Assembly: GCA_022818135.1 (NCBI GenBank)
Contig: JAFMSR010000005.1
Coordinates: 34,296,872-34,360,871 of the forward strand
Source of the DNA: Saxidomus purpurata
Taxonomy: Eukaryota; Mollusca; Bivalvia; Venerida; Veneridae
Reading direction: 5' to 3'
Length of the DNA: 64,000 nt
Shown: in pieces, positions 36,901 through 50,080 of the stretch
How the letters are laid out: each line of letters begins with the position of its first letter
Position numbering within the stretch: the first letter of the stretch is position 1
Made by a program: the position numbers and the translations under genes
The notes under the pieces: generated by a model
What the model saw: the letters and a program-made list of their open reading frames with translations, nothing else
The model's database searches: none
What the model was told of the DNA's origin: nothing

Positions 36901-39900
36901 TACTATAAAATGAATTACACTTCAACAATTATATGAACACCATGTTGTAGTGAACATATACGTTCCATATGTATATACGTTTTATAACTGGTACTCCTTT
37001 TGGTAATTGTCAACAATTCAATTCATGGAAAGAATGAAGTTACACCATTACTAACAAAGCAATTATATACTTTAAAAACACCATGTTATTTGAAGTTGAT
37101 AGAGTAGAAATTCTACATAAACCACGTCACATGTACATTATTTTTTGTGTTATGAAGAAAGGTAAAAGACCTGGTGGTCATTTTCAACTAATACACTCTT
37201 TTCTTCGTGTTCCAAACTTTTAATTTTAACCAGACAATCTTCATTATTTAGTGTCTTGATAAGGCAAGGTACTTGCCATTGAAAAACTGTCCTAATTTTC
37301 CCTGTGACTTTAAAGGATCTATGGTGTACGTGGATAGAAATACAGTTCTATTTTGTGGTTCTTACTTGGTTTTAATTGGGTTTTTTCTTTGATTGTTAAT
37401 AATTCCCGGTCGACTCTGGGACTTCTCCCTGGGTGAACTTCCAAAGACTACTGACAGGCGCAGGATGAATAAAGACAGATACAAAAGGGTTCGGGTACCA
37501 GACCCTAGCTCTTTTACAAATAGACCCCTTGGTTATTTTAAATGCCCGATGTATAGCACCGATACACGTTAATCTATCTCAGGGGCCCCACAGATTATTT
37601 TAGAGTTGATATCTGATTTAATATTGTACATCAAAATCTGATGAAAACATATATTATGTACAGTTCAATTTTAATCAGTACATATAATATCATTATGACA
37701 CAGACCTTAATACAATTATGTATCTGTTCGCTGGGTTTCTAACAAGTTCATGTGGTGGGAAACACTGAAAAAAGCGAATCTAATATTTCCAGTGTCCGGC
37801 TGGGATCGAACCGGGGACCTTCCTACTGGGAGACCAGAGCGTTAACCACTCGACCACTACCCGAGCCAAGCTAATATTATGCGAAGTCTTTTACCAAATT
37901 TAACTCACTATGCCTGTCTGGGCTTAAATTTTCATCTTAATTTTTTCTGGAATTCATATGAAATTTTTTAACTTCCGAAAACAAACGAGTTTCGGCTAAA
38001 ATAACTGTTTTTGCGAATGATCACCGATTACATGAAACGAATTCAAGAAACAACGTGCTACGAGATTTAAGCTCAGTAAGACGCGTACTATTCATTATGC
38101 AAATATAACAATTACTTTTTTATTAATAATAAGAAATTACCCTTTTATCACGTTACTTATGATACCGGTATAAAGGGGTGTGGATTTACTCACCTGACAT
38201 TTCGAGTTTACGTAGACTACGATTATCTGCCAACATTTTGTGTATTGCAATAGCCCCAAATGTGCCAATTTTATTGTCAGAAATATTCTGCAAAGCAAGG
38301 AGATTTAAAGGATTGAGATTGGAGGTGTGCCATACTTTCGGTTTAGTACGTAGTTTAATTAAATATAAGATACGTGTGAGTAATTTTTAGTTCAAATATA
38401 AAATTTTCTTCAGAATCAAAATAAAACTAAATTCTTTCCCTGATGAAAGTGTCTGACTGATTTTATTTGACAACGGCTGTCATTGTAAGCAGGAAAATGT
38501 TTCATCTTTTGATATAGCATTATTGAAATGGAAATCAAGATGTAAACTTTCAAGTCTAGATTCATGTACGTACCAGTTCAGTAAGAGTGTGACTTTCACT
38601 GATCATTTTCTGGATGTATGAGATTCCTTTTTGTCCAATGTCATTTCCTTGTAGATTTAATGACGAAACTCTGGAGTTTACCTTAAACGTTACACAATTT
38701 ATGATAATTAGTTCACATATCAACACAGTGACGTCTCACGTCGATCTGGCGTCTGCAGGTATTTATTTTATCCAAAACATACCAAACATTTTGTTAGTTT
38801 TTAATTCTTGACCAATCAACTTTAAGAATGTACATGTAAGTGATGTTGTGTGTAAAACAAAAAGTGGAATGATAAACACTATCTCTGAATTAGCCACAGA
38901 TTGCTGGTTTTGCGATCATTTAAATCTACGATGAAGTCTTTCCCTGCATGAGCTACACATTTGCTACCTCAAAAACTATGACCAGATCTGCACATTCGTA
39001 CATTGGTGTCACTGCGGTCTATAATGTACTACGCTTGCATTCTCAACCGTAAGACATAAATATCTGATGAATTTTAATGAAAAAGATCGAAAAAGATCGA
39101 AAAAGATAAATTAAGTTAGCACTTGTAAGTGCACACACATAAACATCTCTGTTGTGGTTTTGCATGTCGTGAAAAATTTTGAAATTTCATGCAATTCCTG
39201 CATTCTAAAATTTAGACTTGTGCTAAATTCTATAATATAAAGCATTTCTTTCGGGATAAAAAGATCTGGGGCTACTTACCACAAGCGCGATAGATAAAGC
39301 CATTGTTCCTTTTGGTCCAAGGCCATAATGTTTACAGTCTATAGTTTTCGAGTTGGACAGTTTTGTTAAAACGTATGACGATGGAACGACGTCCAGTTTC
39401 TGACATGCTCTGGCATAGCATCTCTTCCCAGTTTCATCGTAAGTCACTTCTTGTTCTGCACAGATGTAACAAAATTAGACATTATGTTTTACACGTGTTA
39501 GGTTTATGTTAAACACAAATAGGTCTGTATGGTTCTACAGGGATATTTTAAGGTACCGATATAACTGTTCTATTTTATGTAAGATGGGGATGCGAGACAA
39601 ACAGCTATTCCAGAAAAATGAATAAGCATATTCACTAAGGATTTAAATAAAATACAAGATGGCGTCACACAATTTTCGGTTGATATCCCTTTGAACTATT
39701 AAATGGCGCCTTCCAATTTGAAAGATGGACAAATCCATTTTAAACGGTTAAGAACGCTTGGCCATACTAAAATGAAGGTGGTAATCAATACGCGTTTATT
39801 TGTATAGGATTTTATTACGGATATAGCCATCGGTTGATTACCGCCTTTAAGCGGACAAACGACAGTGACAACAAATACAACACCACTATAAATCAGGTTA

Positions 39901-40938
39901 GGATGTTATAGTTCTACTTAAACATAGGTGCATACGATAAGGTATTTGTCAGTCAACGCAAGTACAAAAGTCTGATGATATGAAAATTTTCAATCACTGA
40001 AAATGTAAGATGCATTTTCTCTCATTTGACATCATCACTCTTTTCTATTAATCAGTCAGTGTTTGGTTTTAAGCTTAACAAAATCAGTGCATATTTAAAC
40101 TCTCTTTTCAAAATGTTCGGTAATTTCATTTTAAAGTATAACTCATCATTTTTTACTTTTTTATATCTTTATCTTGTTCTGTTGCAACAGCAGAGTCATT
40201 TTTCACGAAAATACAAAAGAAAACTTGAAAATTTTGATTTTGTCAAAGTAAATAGAAAATAATCACAACAAAGTACACAATCAATTCACGTTTCGGAGCC
40301 GGTTTGTGTTCTTTGCATATTGAAATGATTAGTAAGTGTTTTACCTGAGAAATCCAAGACTGTTTCCAAGTCCTCCTCAGTTAGTGGTTGATGCTGAGTT
40401 TGTTTTGCACTATGTGGCGTTGCAGTGAGATGAGCGCGTGAGCGTCCATCTGTCGACCGATGATCAACTCTGCTGGACTGTGCTGATCTGAACTGTGAAA
40501 GAAAATAATAAAAAAACACCCATTGATCTAAATAAATGACCACTCACTCATTTCTTATATACGTATCTTTACCCTTCTTATCTTATACTAGAAAAGTTGT
40601 CTTAAAATACAAATACTGTGGACTTTCGTTATCTCGAAATCTCTGTTAAGTTTAAGTCCTGTTAAGTTCGAAGTCATCTGATGTGACTTCCAGTGGATTT
40701 CAAATAAAAACAGTTTGCTTGTTCAAGTCGTATTCCCTTTAAGTCGAATTTTTCTCTTCTGTTCAAACTGGACTTAACAAACCCAAATGTAGAAATTTAT
40801 TAACAGTGAAATATGCTGGATAATATGAAAAATATGCAATTAATAATAAGCGATTATAAATCTAAAAAATAAGCAGTTATAAATCTTATTTCTAAGAATT
40901 CTCACCACGCAAAATTCCGCATCCTCAGAATCATCCAT
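30987..40938 (-). CDS. LRRC74A/B-like leucine-rich repeat protein with EF-hands
   Basis: Thirteen coding exons join with matching phases and GT-AG borders: 40938-40906, 40492-40345, 39455-39280, 38681-38574, 38287-38194, 36599-36550, 35983-35902, 35620-35535, 34657-34463, 33827-33732, 33320-33060, 32755-32670 and 31026-30987. The product is 484 residues from MDDSEDAEF to KSAEQG-stop, close to vertebrate LRRC74A length. An acidic/polar head is followed by CYARACQKLDVVPSSYVL and HYGLGPKGTMALSIAL, typical of LRRC74, and about eight RI-type LRRs (for example LNLQGNDIGQKG, LDLSWNQFRQEGA). Two EF-hand loops close it: DADNSMSVSLQE and DKDGDGEVDYSE, the second completed only across the last splice. 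The second has full Ca2+ ligands; the first has no Gly at position 6. Its biochemical role is not known to me; Ca2+ binding is inferred. Confidence 0.9.
37791..37867 (-). repeat. tRNA-derived SINE head in LRRC74-like intron
   Basis: On the minus strand the piece has an A-box-like TGGTCGAGTGG and a B-box GGTTCGATCCC at tRNA-like spacing, but the acceptor and T stems do not pair. It is therefore better read as the 5' end of a SINE than as a working tRNA gene. The body would run toward about 37660. Confidence 0.5.
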
Positions 40939-43020
40939 TTAAGAAATAGACACATTATCTATTTGAAGTAGGCCTGGAAATTGATAGCCCTAGTATCGGA
41001 TGAGATACGTTAAGCAATGGATAGACAGACACTGGAGAACTGCTCAAATACATCGATTCCACGGCAAATTATTGATATTTTCTAAATTAATTGCAGATAT
41101 CAAGAGACTGTAATGGGCAGAAGATGTGTTTCCAGTTGTGGTTAGTTTTATTTGCGCAATCGATAAGCGCGCGCTAATTTATTGCGCGTTTGTTCGTTAA
41201 TGGTCAATTACACAGGTACGGTGTTGTATTTTAGAACCCGAGGCAGAAAGTGTACCACTGGATAACAACATTTGTCACTTAAAATCAGAGATGAAATAAG
41301 AGTGGTGTGCAAATTTTGATTGGAATGACACATCGCGGTATTAATCCTTTCTTTGTGTGTGTTACGTGGACGGAAAAGCATCATTCTTTTCAATAATTGC
41401 ATGATTTAAAATAAAACGTATCAAAACAATTTATACTTCCAGCACAAAAAAATGAAGATACGCCCGTATAAAACCAAGAAAGTTGTTTTTGTTTTCATCT
41501 ACTGTGCTTTTGAATGTTCGTAACACAATCTTTAGTTTGTACAAAACGATGTTTAGATTTTTTTATGTTATGTGATAACTTAGTAATTTTTCATCAGTTA
41601 AAAACCTTCAGTTATCATTTCTGAACCTGTTTCCTAATAATTTAGTATTGTCGCATTATGCTGAAGTGCATTGTTTATCTTTAAATGTCTGCATGATTCA
41701 GAAACACTAAAATATGATTAAATTTCAACTAAATTAAGTTATCTGAGTCTGGAACAAGCATACTGAAATAGGAAGCATTTAATAAAAACTACTGATTCCA
41801 TCGTCTTCACTGTATACAGTAACACCAGCCCAAATTAAGCTACCAGCCAAGGAATGCATTTAAATAGGACTGGTGACTGCTGTATATACATGCATTTTAT
41901 ATAGAAATGACGATTTGAGAGACATTTTGGGCTGCTTAAGGCATGCAGACACTTAATAGGGGTGACCACCTACACAGATTCAACTGTATACCGAATACAC
42001 ATTTGAAAGTCCTGACATAAGTTATACTCACCCCTTTGTGACCTACAGCCTGTAGGTTCGGGTTCGAAGTTGATAACTTTGTAGACTGGATGTGTACAGC
42101 AAAGGTTGTCATAGTTCCCTTTTTCACAGTTAGCACAAATAAATGACGATCAAGGTACGCGTAAATAACTAAATTAAATGTTCCATCTTTATATTACATT
42201 GAGTATTTCACTTTTTTCAAATAAAGGGAAGAAAAATGTTTGCAACAAAAAAATAAAAATCCATGGCACTGTGTTTTAAGGCTAGAACGATTATATTTTC
42301 ATCTTATCCATTCGACTAATATAAAGTCTAAGGCTTGATCGACTCGCTGATTATAAAAGCACATTGTTATCAAAGTCTTTCGAAGTAAACATAAACTGCC
42401 GTTCAATATTTCTTATTTTTATGAAAAATAAAACAAATTAAAACTATTCAAATTTCAACGAATTTTCAGTTTTTCTTTATCAAAAAAAAAAAAAACAAAC
42501 ACAATTATCCAAGCACAGCTGAAAATCCTAACGAGAGTGGTGGATTTATTTGGATTAATAAATATTTATTATAATACTTTTAGATACACACACTAATCAT
42601 TTAGAGAGATCAAGAGGATTTAACTCCATTACAATCTTTTAACATTTTATTGAAATACATTACAACATGAAAGTCAAACGACATTAATAGTATAATAGAG
42701 GTGCTAATAAACTAATGAAATTGAACTTAAAACTGATCTTTCATTAGTTTGTAAAAAAAAGTGAAACGTCAATATTATAGTACTATATATCGATGACATA
42801 TGTACAGATAAAAAGTTTACCCGGTGCTTTTATTAATACTCGCGTGAGAAGTATATCTATCATGGCCTATAAACTCGAATAACTTCTTGAAAGTTAATCA
42901 ATCATTATTCCTTATTGTCTGCAGTCTAAACCTGTGTTAAGTGACTATTTAGTAGCGGGCTTGACAAAAATGGTCATTTAAAACAGCTGGTCTCAGAAAG
43001 CAGTGTGAATTTTAAAAGTA
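40939..43020. other. Upstream of LRRC74-like gene; intergenic
   Basis: No gene recognised. 41936-42136 and similar ORFs have no motif. Confidence 0.4.
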
Positions 43021-43587
43021 GATTATTTTCTCAAAACGTTAACAATGAGCTTAACAAATCGAAAAATGAAACCCTATGAAAACGGTTTATTCTATATACA
43101 GCAAACGTAAATATCGACTCCAGATATACCGAAATTTTGACTATAAGGAACAGATTTTCTCTGTCAGAGTTTTTTTACTTCTTCTATATTTAATATAAAA
43201 ATGAATATGGATATAACAAATCCGGATATAAGAAACAAATTTAAATGATCTCGATGAGTTCGTGATAAACGGAGTTTAAAAGGGCATTCCCTACAACGAG
43301 TAGATTATTTCTCAATAAAACTCTATGAAGACGTTTTATTCTATATACAATTATACAGCAGACTCCCTATATAACGAATGCAGATATAGCGAAATTCTGG
43401 CTAAAAGGAACAGATTTTCTCTGTCTCTGTATTTTATATGAAAAGTAATATGTATATAACAAACTCCGAATATAAGGAACATATATAAATGGTCTCAATT
43501 ACTTCGTTATCAACGGAGTTTAAAAGGGCATTCCTTACAAAAAGGAAAGGATTATTTCTCAAAACGCGAACAAAGAGCTTAATGTAT
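43021..43587 (+). repeat. Two-and-a-bit tandem copies of a ~250-280-bp unit
   Basis: GATTATTTTCTCAAAACG at 43021 recurs as GATTATTTCTCAATAAAA at 43302 and GATTATTTCTCAAAACGCG at 43549. Each full unit contains GGAACAGATTTTCTCTGTC and ends GGAGTTTAAAAGGGCATTCC. The CTCCxxATATAACGAA motif inside resembles the ends of pogo/Tigger-type MITEs. Confidence 0.65.
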
Positions 43588-43800
43588 GTAAAAATAATAA
43601 GCAAATAAGTGTTACAAGATGTATGTCTCGTTTACGCATGGTGTGCCAAAATAGCGACGTTTGATAATAAATCGCTATCTACCCAAAAATCATGATATAA
43701 GTGTTTATATAGGTTTTACGGAAGCACAAAACGTATGCTTATGCTAATGTTACGGGTGTTTGCTGGGAGTTCAAGTTGAAACTTTCAGGCTTGTTATATA

Positions 43801-44160
43801 GTAGTAGTAGTTTTATTCGGTAAAAGTGTACATGACATGGCAATGACAATGTGCATAGATACAATATATATAACAATATCAAATTATAAGGAGACTAGAA
43901 ATTGACATGATAAGTATACGACAAATAATTGGCCATGTAGTCCCGCCCCACCAACCCAGGGATAAACACCTTACAGAGTCAAAACAATCCCTTCAATTAT
44001 CTGAATAATAATTGTTTCGAGGTTAATAAAATTATTTCAGATTTAGGGTATTCCTCTTTAAAAGAAGATGTTACAGTTCATGTAGACAGACATACTGCTG
44101 CCAAACTGTCCTCTATACACCAGTCCAGTCGACGACGGTTAAGTCACTAATTACATAGTA
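43801..44160 (-). mobile_element. Possible LINE 3' end with (CTA)n tail
   Basis: On the minus strand, GTACACTTTTACCGAATAAA is followed by (CTA)n at 43815-43801, a layout common at the 3' ends of CR1-type LINEs. No coding part is seen. Confidence 0.35.
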
Positions 44161-45091
44161 TGACATACTAACCTTTTGCATTTTGCTTAAATCTTCTGTT
44201 AAACATTAATCCCTGTAGCCTTTTAATCTTAAAGAATTAAACCATAGCTAACACAATTAAAATGAAGTAAATACTGTTTATAAAAATAACAAACAATTTC
44301 AATTGTTTTTATTTTTTGTATCGTGTTATGTATCATGATTATTGTTATGCTAATAACCAATGTTGATTAATATTTGACAAAAAGAAAGAATGAGAATAAT
44401 ACAATAAAACAATGAAATCTTGACATGTGTGGTGTATTCAAAATTAAAAGGTGAATCGGGGCGTTGAATTTTAAGTCTCCATATTTTTACAAACGGGAAA
44501 GACATAAACATGAAGTAGGCATAAGAAAAATATGTCTCGGGTCAGTGACCGTAAATGGAGAGTACTTTTTAAACTTTTTTGTATGAATGAGTTATTTGAA
44601 TCCCTTTTATACCAGCTGTTGTTCAACGTTATCAAATAATAGGTTTATAGTTTCATGGCACTCAGTTTAAGCAATAATTCATATTTATTTTCTAAACCTG
44701 TCAAATAACTGTTTACTACAGTATATATCTATTATGTAAATCTATACATTTTTGAAAAGTTGTTTCAAGTTTTTACACAAATAAAAGAAAACAAATGATG
44801 ATGATATCCATAACTGGCTACAAAAAGAAATAAGTCAGTGAAGGTTATAAAATATCTTAACCGTCATAAAGTTTTAAACAAAGCTTATATACGAAGTGAT
44901 AACCCCAAATGCTGAAACATTTATTGCATTATAGGCCTAATGTTTAATTGCCAATTTACAAGGATACCATGAAAGACTAAATACTTGTAACACAAAATAT
45001 TTGTTAAATTTTCCCGTTTCAAACATTTTTGTATTATAAAGGATATCCATCTATTGCAGTACAATTATGGGCATAGGATTAGGCATAACAT

Positions 45092-46590
45092 ACTAGAACT
45101 ATCACTGAAAGTGATGAATACCCACCGAAGACCACACTGACACAGTTTATTTTTATGTAAGATTTGATGCTTTAATTGTTGGACCATGCACAGCTATCCT
45201 TGTTCTCACGGGCTCAACCCCGTGTCCCCTGATATTAACACAGTACTTGTTACACTGCTCCTTTACTTTGACACCACCTACATGTGCCCCCACATTCACA
45301 AGTCCTCCAGTATCAATGTAGCCCTGATAACACCATTTCCGTACGTATCATCCCCGCCTCAAAGACTTTCCCCCATGTCCCCTGATATCAATACAGTACT
45401 TCTCATAGTGATCCGCCCCTTTGTGTTCCAACATACATATTTACTAAGCCCCATATCTTCCAGTAGCAATGCAGATCTGGTAACACCGTTTTTATATGTA
45501 TCATCTCCACCTCAAGGACTCAGCCCTGTGTAGACTGCAATTAGTATAGTTCAAAATATACTAGTTCAACTGCTCCCTGGCTTTCATACCACCCTGCACA
45601 CACCGTTTCAATAAGTATCATCCCCGCTTCAGTGACTCAGCCCCATATCCCCTGATATTAACAAGAACTGAGGCCCGTGACCTTACGAAGCAATACAGAT
45701 CTTGTAACATCTGTTTTATAAGTATTATCCCCGCCTAACGGACTCAGCCCTGTGTCCAGTACTTGTTACACTGCTCTATAACCTTAAGGCCACCCTCTTG
45801 TTTGATAGCAAAGGGAACGGGGCTCAGTCCGTGAGGTGGGGATGCTACTTTTAGAAACGGTGTTACCGGGGCTGTATTAATAAAAGAAGACACGGGGCTG
45901 AGTTCATGTGAATGTTGGAACACAAAGGGGTAGTCTTAAAGATAGGGAGCAGTGTTTGAAGTACTGTATTGATATCAGTGCACACAGGACTGAGTCCGCG
46001 AGGCGGGGATGATACTGATAGAAATGGTGTTTCCAGGGCTGCATTGATACTACAGGACACGAAGCTAATATTCATGTTATTGCTGGAACACAGGGAGAGG
46101 TCTGAAAGATAGGGAGTAGTGTTAGAAGTACCATAATGATAGCTGAGTCCGTGAGGCGGGGATGATACTTAAAGAAACGGGGTTGGCAGGGCTGTAATCA
46201 TACTAGAAGGCTGAGTTCATGTGAATGCGAGAACACAAAGGGGTGGTCTGAAAGATAGAGAGCTTTGCAAGAAGTACTGTATTGAGAGCAGGTGACAAGG
46301 GGCAGTAAGTGAGGTGGCCCCTTGTCAACTGCTCTCACTACTTCTAACACTATTCCCTATCTTTCAGACCTCTCCCTTGTGTTCCAGGAATAACATGAAT
46401 TTAGCTTCGTGTCCTGTAGTATCAATACAGCCCTGGAAACACCATTTCTATCAGTATCATCCCCGCCTCACGGACTCAGTCCCGTGTTCACTGATATCAA
46501 TACAATACTTCTTACACTGCTCCCTATCTTATCTAACATGAACTTAGCTTTGTGTCCTGTTGTATCAATGCAGCCCTGGTAACACCATTT
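45092..46590. mobile_element. Pearl-like head plus inverted satellite array
   Basis: ACTAGAACTATCACTGAAAG at 45092 matches the head of the element at 2041. It is followed by a degenerate ~150-bp repeat with TCCCCGCCTCANGGACTCAG at about 45346, 45503 and 45730, then the same unit inverted (GTGAGGCGGGGATGATAC at about 45829, 45998, 46153), then upright again near 46458. The switch point near 46284-46336 is a hairpin with ~20-bp arms around GACAAGGGGC/GCCCCTTGTC. No (GACC)n tail or closing hairpin is seen. Confidence 0.6.
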
Positions 46591-47474
46591 CTTATTTTGT
46601 GAAAGAGTTTGAAAAATATGAAGACGTCTAAATGACACAAAAGCTGAATAAAGATTGTGAGGAGATAGGGAGATGGGAACGACTTTTTTCAGTTCAAGAA
46701 AAGTTATAATAGTTTTGACAGCTTACTTTTTTGCATTCAGTATTATAATATCAAACATATTAAGAGAAGCTTCCTGCTACTGGGACAAGGTAAGGCGTTG
46801 TTACTAATTACCATAAAGAGCTTTGTAGCTTATAGCTTATGGCGTTTATTGTACTATATATAGCGTTAAATAAGGCTTCTTTATCTTTAAGATTATAATA
46901 AACATATGTCACCTGGAGAACTTCTTGGAAAAGTAAATCAAATATCCGCAATTTTGTAGTCATAAAGTAATGCGATTAGTCAAATAAATATGTTGATGGA
47001 ACATATGGCTTCTTTGTAGTTTCGTTTAGAGTTTATTCCCGAAATCAGTCCTGAGCTGAACAATCTTCGTAGATATACACTACTCAATGCTACATTCCAA
47101 ATATCTAGTAAGCTCTGTGTCTTGTGGTTTTAGCCAAGCCTAAGTGAAACGAAATAACGCCCGTCTGACCTGGGGTCATGACTTGAGCAATTTTGGTAGT
47201 GGCCAAGCTCTATGCCAAATATCTAAGTTCTAGGTATTGTTGATTCAGAGAAGTAGATCTATGAAAATCAAGTCAACTTACTCAGGGTTCATGATTGGAA
47301 CTATCTCGGTGGAGGTCTGCTAGACAATGCTTTCATGCTAAGTATCTAAGGTCTAGGCCATATGGTTTCAGAGAAAATTATTTTGTTTTCTATATAGGAA
47401 ACAATGCGAACTCAATGACCTCTCAGGCGAATTCAATTTTTACTCGGTGGTCAAGATTTCAAAAATCTCGGTAG
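46591..47474. other. Intergenic with dispersed-repeat-like sequence
   Basis: 47100-47470 has repeated phrases (GGGGTCATGA, CAAATATCTAAG, TCTAGGCCAT) typical of a dispersed mollusc repeat, but I cannot set its borders. Confidence 0.35.
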
Positions 47475-48225
47475 CAGACATGGGGTTATCGATTAAAGTA
47501 ATCGTAATGATTATTAATCGATTAATATTTTGCCTAAATCATTATTAATCATTAATCATACTTTTTTCTGATTAATGATTAATAATTTAATCGATTAATG
47601 AAGAAAAACAGACTGTAATCATGATTATTTTACAATTAATATATGATTACTTTGTTTATATATGAGGCTGATCGTTACCTTATAATGTACCTCATTGTGG
47701 TCATACATTGTACATGTCATAAATGTGTCAATTAACAAGTATGGTCAGAAGATTACACTTTCATGATATTGATTGACAATTACCACCTAATTCAGGTGTA
47801 CCAAATTTCATGTTCAAATCTGCCTGGACTTTGCCTCAGGGCAAAGTTTTAAATCACCACACAATAATTTGTATGGTGATTTTGAAAGTTAGTAAAGTTG
47901 ATATGGGGAAAAAGATACCCTATTGTTCAAGAAATATAAATAAATCTGTTCTTTGTTAGACTGAATTTCATAATGGCCCTTAGCTTGGGACCATGATTTG
48001 ATAAGTTTAGTTAACACTATTCAAGGTGTTATACTAATCTTCCTCAGATGTCAACATGGTTTAGTCCTTTGTTATTTTTTAGCCTGAAAATGTATTTGTG
48101 CCATTTATAAAATGATTTGCACCCAGAATTGTTCAGACTTGTTAGTATGGCTGCTAGGAAGCATTTCCAATTTCCGGATAATATACCTGCCGAAATCAAG
48201 GCTGATGATGATGGACTATTCATTT

Positions 48226-49193
48226 TTAGCTCGACTTTTCTATGAAAAGGGGAGCTATCCTACTCGCCTCGGCGTCGGCGTCGGCGTCGGCGTTGGCGTC
48301 ACACCTTGGTTAAGTTTTTCGTACCACCCCACTTTATTTCAAAAGTATTAGAGGTATGGCTTTGAAACTTACCATACTTGTTTACCATCATAACCTCCAT
48401 CTACAGACAAGAGTCATAACTCTGTCAAGGTTTTTGACAGAATTATGGCCCTTTTTTCTTAGAAAGTGTATTGAGCTTGGTTAAGTTTTTCGTACCACCT
48501 CACTTTATTTCAAAACCTTGGAGGTTTGCTTTGAAACTAACCATACTTGTTAACCATCCGACCTTCATCAACAGACAAGAGGACATAACTTTGTCAAGGT
48601 TTTTGACAGAATTATGCCCCTTTTTTACTTAGAAAATACTTGAATATGAGTAAAATCCACTTACAGCTTAACCCTTTGACATATTGCTTTGAAACTTTGA
48701 ATGCTTGTTCACATCATTACCCCCATCTGTAGGCAAGAGAAGGTAACTCTGTCAGGGATTTGTTTTAAAATTAAGGCCCTTTTATCGACTTAGAATCTTG
48801 GTTAAGTTTTTCGTACCAGTCCACTTTTTGACTAAACTGTTTGAGATATTAATTTGAAAGTTGGAATACTTGTTTACCATCTGATTCCCAAACTGGGCAG
48901 GAGAAGGTATTCTGTCAAGGTTTTATTTGATTATGGCCCTTTTTGCTTAGAAACTCAGTTAAAATTTTCTTCTTGTCCACTTGTTACTTAACCTTTGAGA
49001 TTTCTTTGAAAGTTGGAGTCTTTTTACCATCGTAAGACCTATCTGTAAGCAAAAGAAGATAACTCTGTGAAAAAATTTCTTATTTGTACTTGAAATTCCT
49101 AGTTAAAGTCTTGTGTGCCCTTAACTGTCAAAGTTTTGTTTTATTGGCAAGCACTAAAAAAGTCGAGCACGCTGTCCTACTGACAGCTCTTGT
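48226..49193. mobile_element. Nested bivalve-type repeat with (GGCGTC)n
   Basis: It begins AGCTCGACTTTTCTATGAAA, has a (GGCGTC)n stretch at about 48268-48300, then several related lines (GGTTAAGTTTTTCGTACCAC at about 48306, 48479 and 48799; AACTCTGTCAAGG; ATTATGGCCCTTTT), and ends GTCGAGCACGCTGTCC...CAGCTCTTGTT. The hAT coding sequence resumes directly after it. It is non-coding, and I do not know its class. Confidence 0.65.
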
Positions 49194-49194
49194 T

Positions 49195-49496
49195 ATGACA
49201 CTAATCAAGAAGTGCAGGCATATGTCTGGTAGTTGTGACCCCATTAAGCAGGAAATTACGGGATACCTGATGTCGGAATGTGTTGACATTGACCCCTTCA
49301 AATACAGGAAGGACAATGCTGAGAAATATCCAACACTTGCATGTCTAGCAAGAAAATTCCTTATAGTACCTGCAACCTCTGCCCCTGTTGAACAGCTGTT
49401 CAGTATCGCTTGAATTTTTTTCAGCCTGAACACTGCAGGCTGAGTGATAAGACATTTGAACGTTGAATGATGATCAAATGCAACAAACACATTTAA
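49195..49496 (+). pseudogene. hAT transposase C-terminal dimerisation fragment
   Basis: The frame reads YPTLACLARKFLIVPATSAP then VEQLFSIA-stop, the conserved hATC core. After a frameshift it continues FQPEHCRLSDKTFER, stop, MMIKCNKHI, the usual end of these proteins. One frameshift and an internal stop show that it is dead. Confidence 0.85.
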
Positions 49497-49899
49497 TCGA
49501 TTAATAGAAATTGGTCTGTTTATCCATTAATAATCGATTATTAAAAAATGTCTTTATAATCAATTAATAGTAAGTAATCGGCCCCATGTCTGCGCCATTG
49601 ATGATTATGGTTTTATAAAAGCAGAACTTTTTTCAAGTAAGAGTTCAACTGTTAAGACATCTGAGAAACAGCTCGCTCCCTCCACATCAAATCAGCTATG
49701 AGCATTCGATATAGACGCGGCATTGGTGCACTGGCGCGGCGTCAATAAGTAACATCCTGACTGCACACTTAATCTATTAAGAGGATTACATAGAAATTAT
49801 TGCGATATAAACAAAATTCGTGTTTCTTTTCATATTTTCTGCGAAAGAACGATAATAAAATGTTAAGATTTGTAAGTAAAAAATAATGATTAAATAAAA

Positions 49900-50080
49900 T
49901 CCGCATATAACGAACTGCTTTTGACCATTTAAGTTGTTTCTAATATTTGGAGTACGTAATATCTAAACATCATTTTCATTTTAAGGAAAGAAGAGGGGAA
50001 AATCGGACACAGAAAGTTTGTTTCTTCTATCCGGAAATCGCTGTATATGGCATCGTTATATGCGGAGTTCACTGTATTAA
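49900..50080. mobile_element. Small TIR MITE (pogo-like ends)
   Basis: TCCGCATATAACGAACTGC near 49900 faces CGTTATATGCGGAGTTCACT near 50063-50083. ACTCCGxATATAACGA ends are those of pogo/Tigger-type MITEs. The 43021 repeat carries a related motif. Confidence 0.5.

Larger units (their letters stand above)
47475..49592 (+). mobile_element. hAT transposon relic
   Basis: The two ends are CAGACATGGGG (47475) and its exact complement (to 49592), followed inward by AT-rich ATCGATTA motifs repeated in both orientations. The C-terminal dimerisation part of a hAT transposase lies near the right end. The 8-bp flanks CTCGGTAG and CGCCATTG do not match, so the copy is old or rearranged. Most transposase sequence is gone, and a second repeat is nested inside. 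Confidence 0.75.

Noticed and set aside
37791..37867. A working tRNA gene
   Set aside because: Only the internal promoter boxes fit; the acceptor and T stems do not pair.
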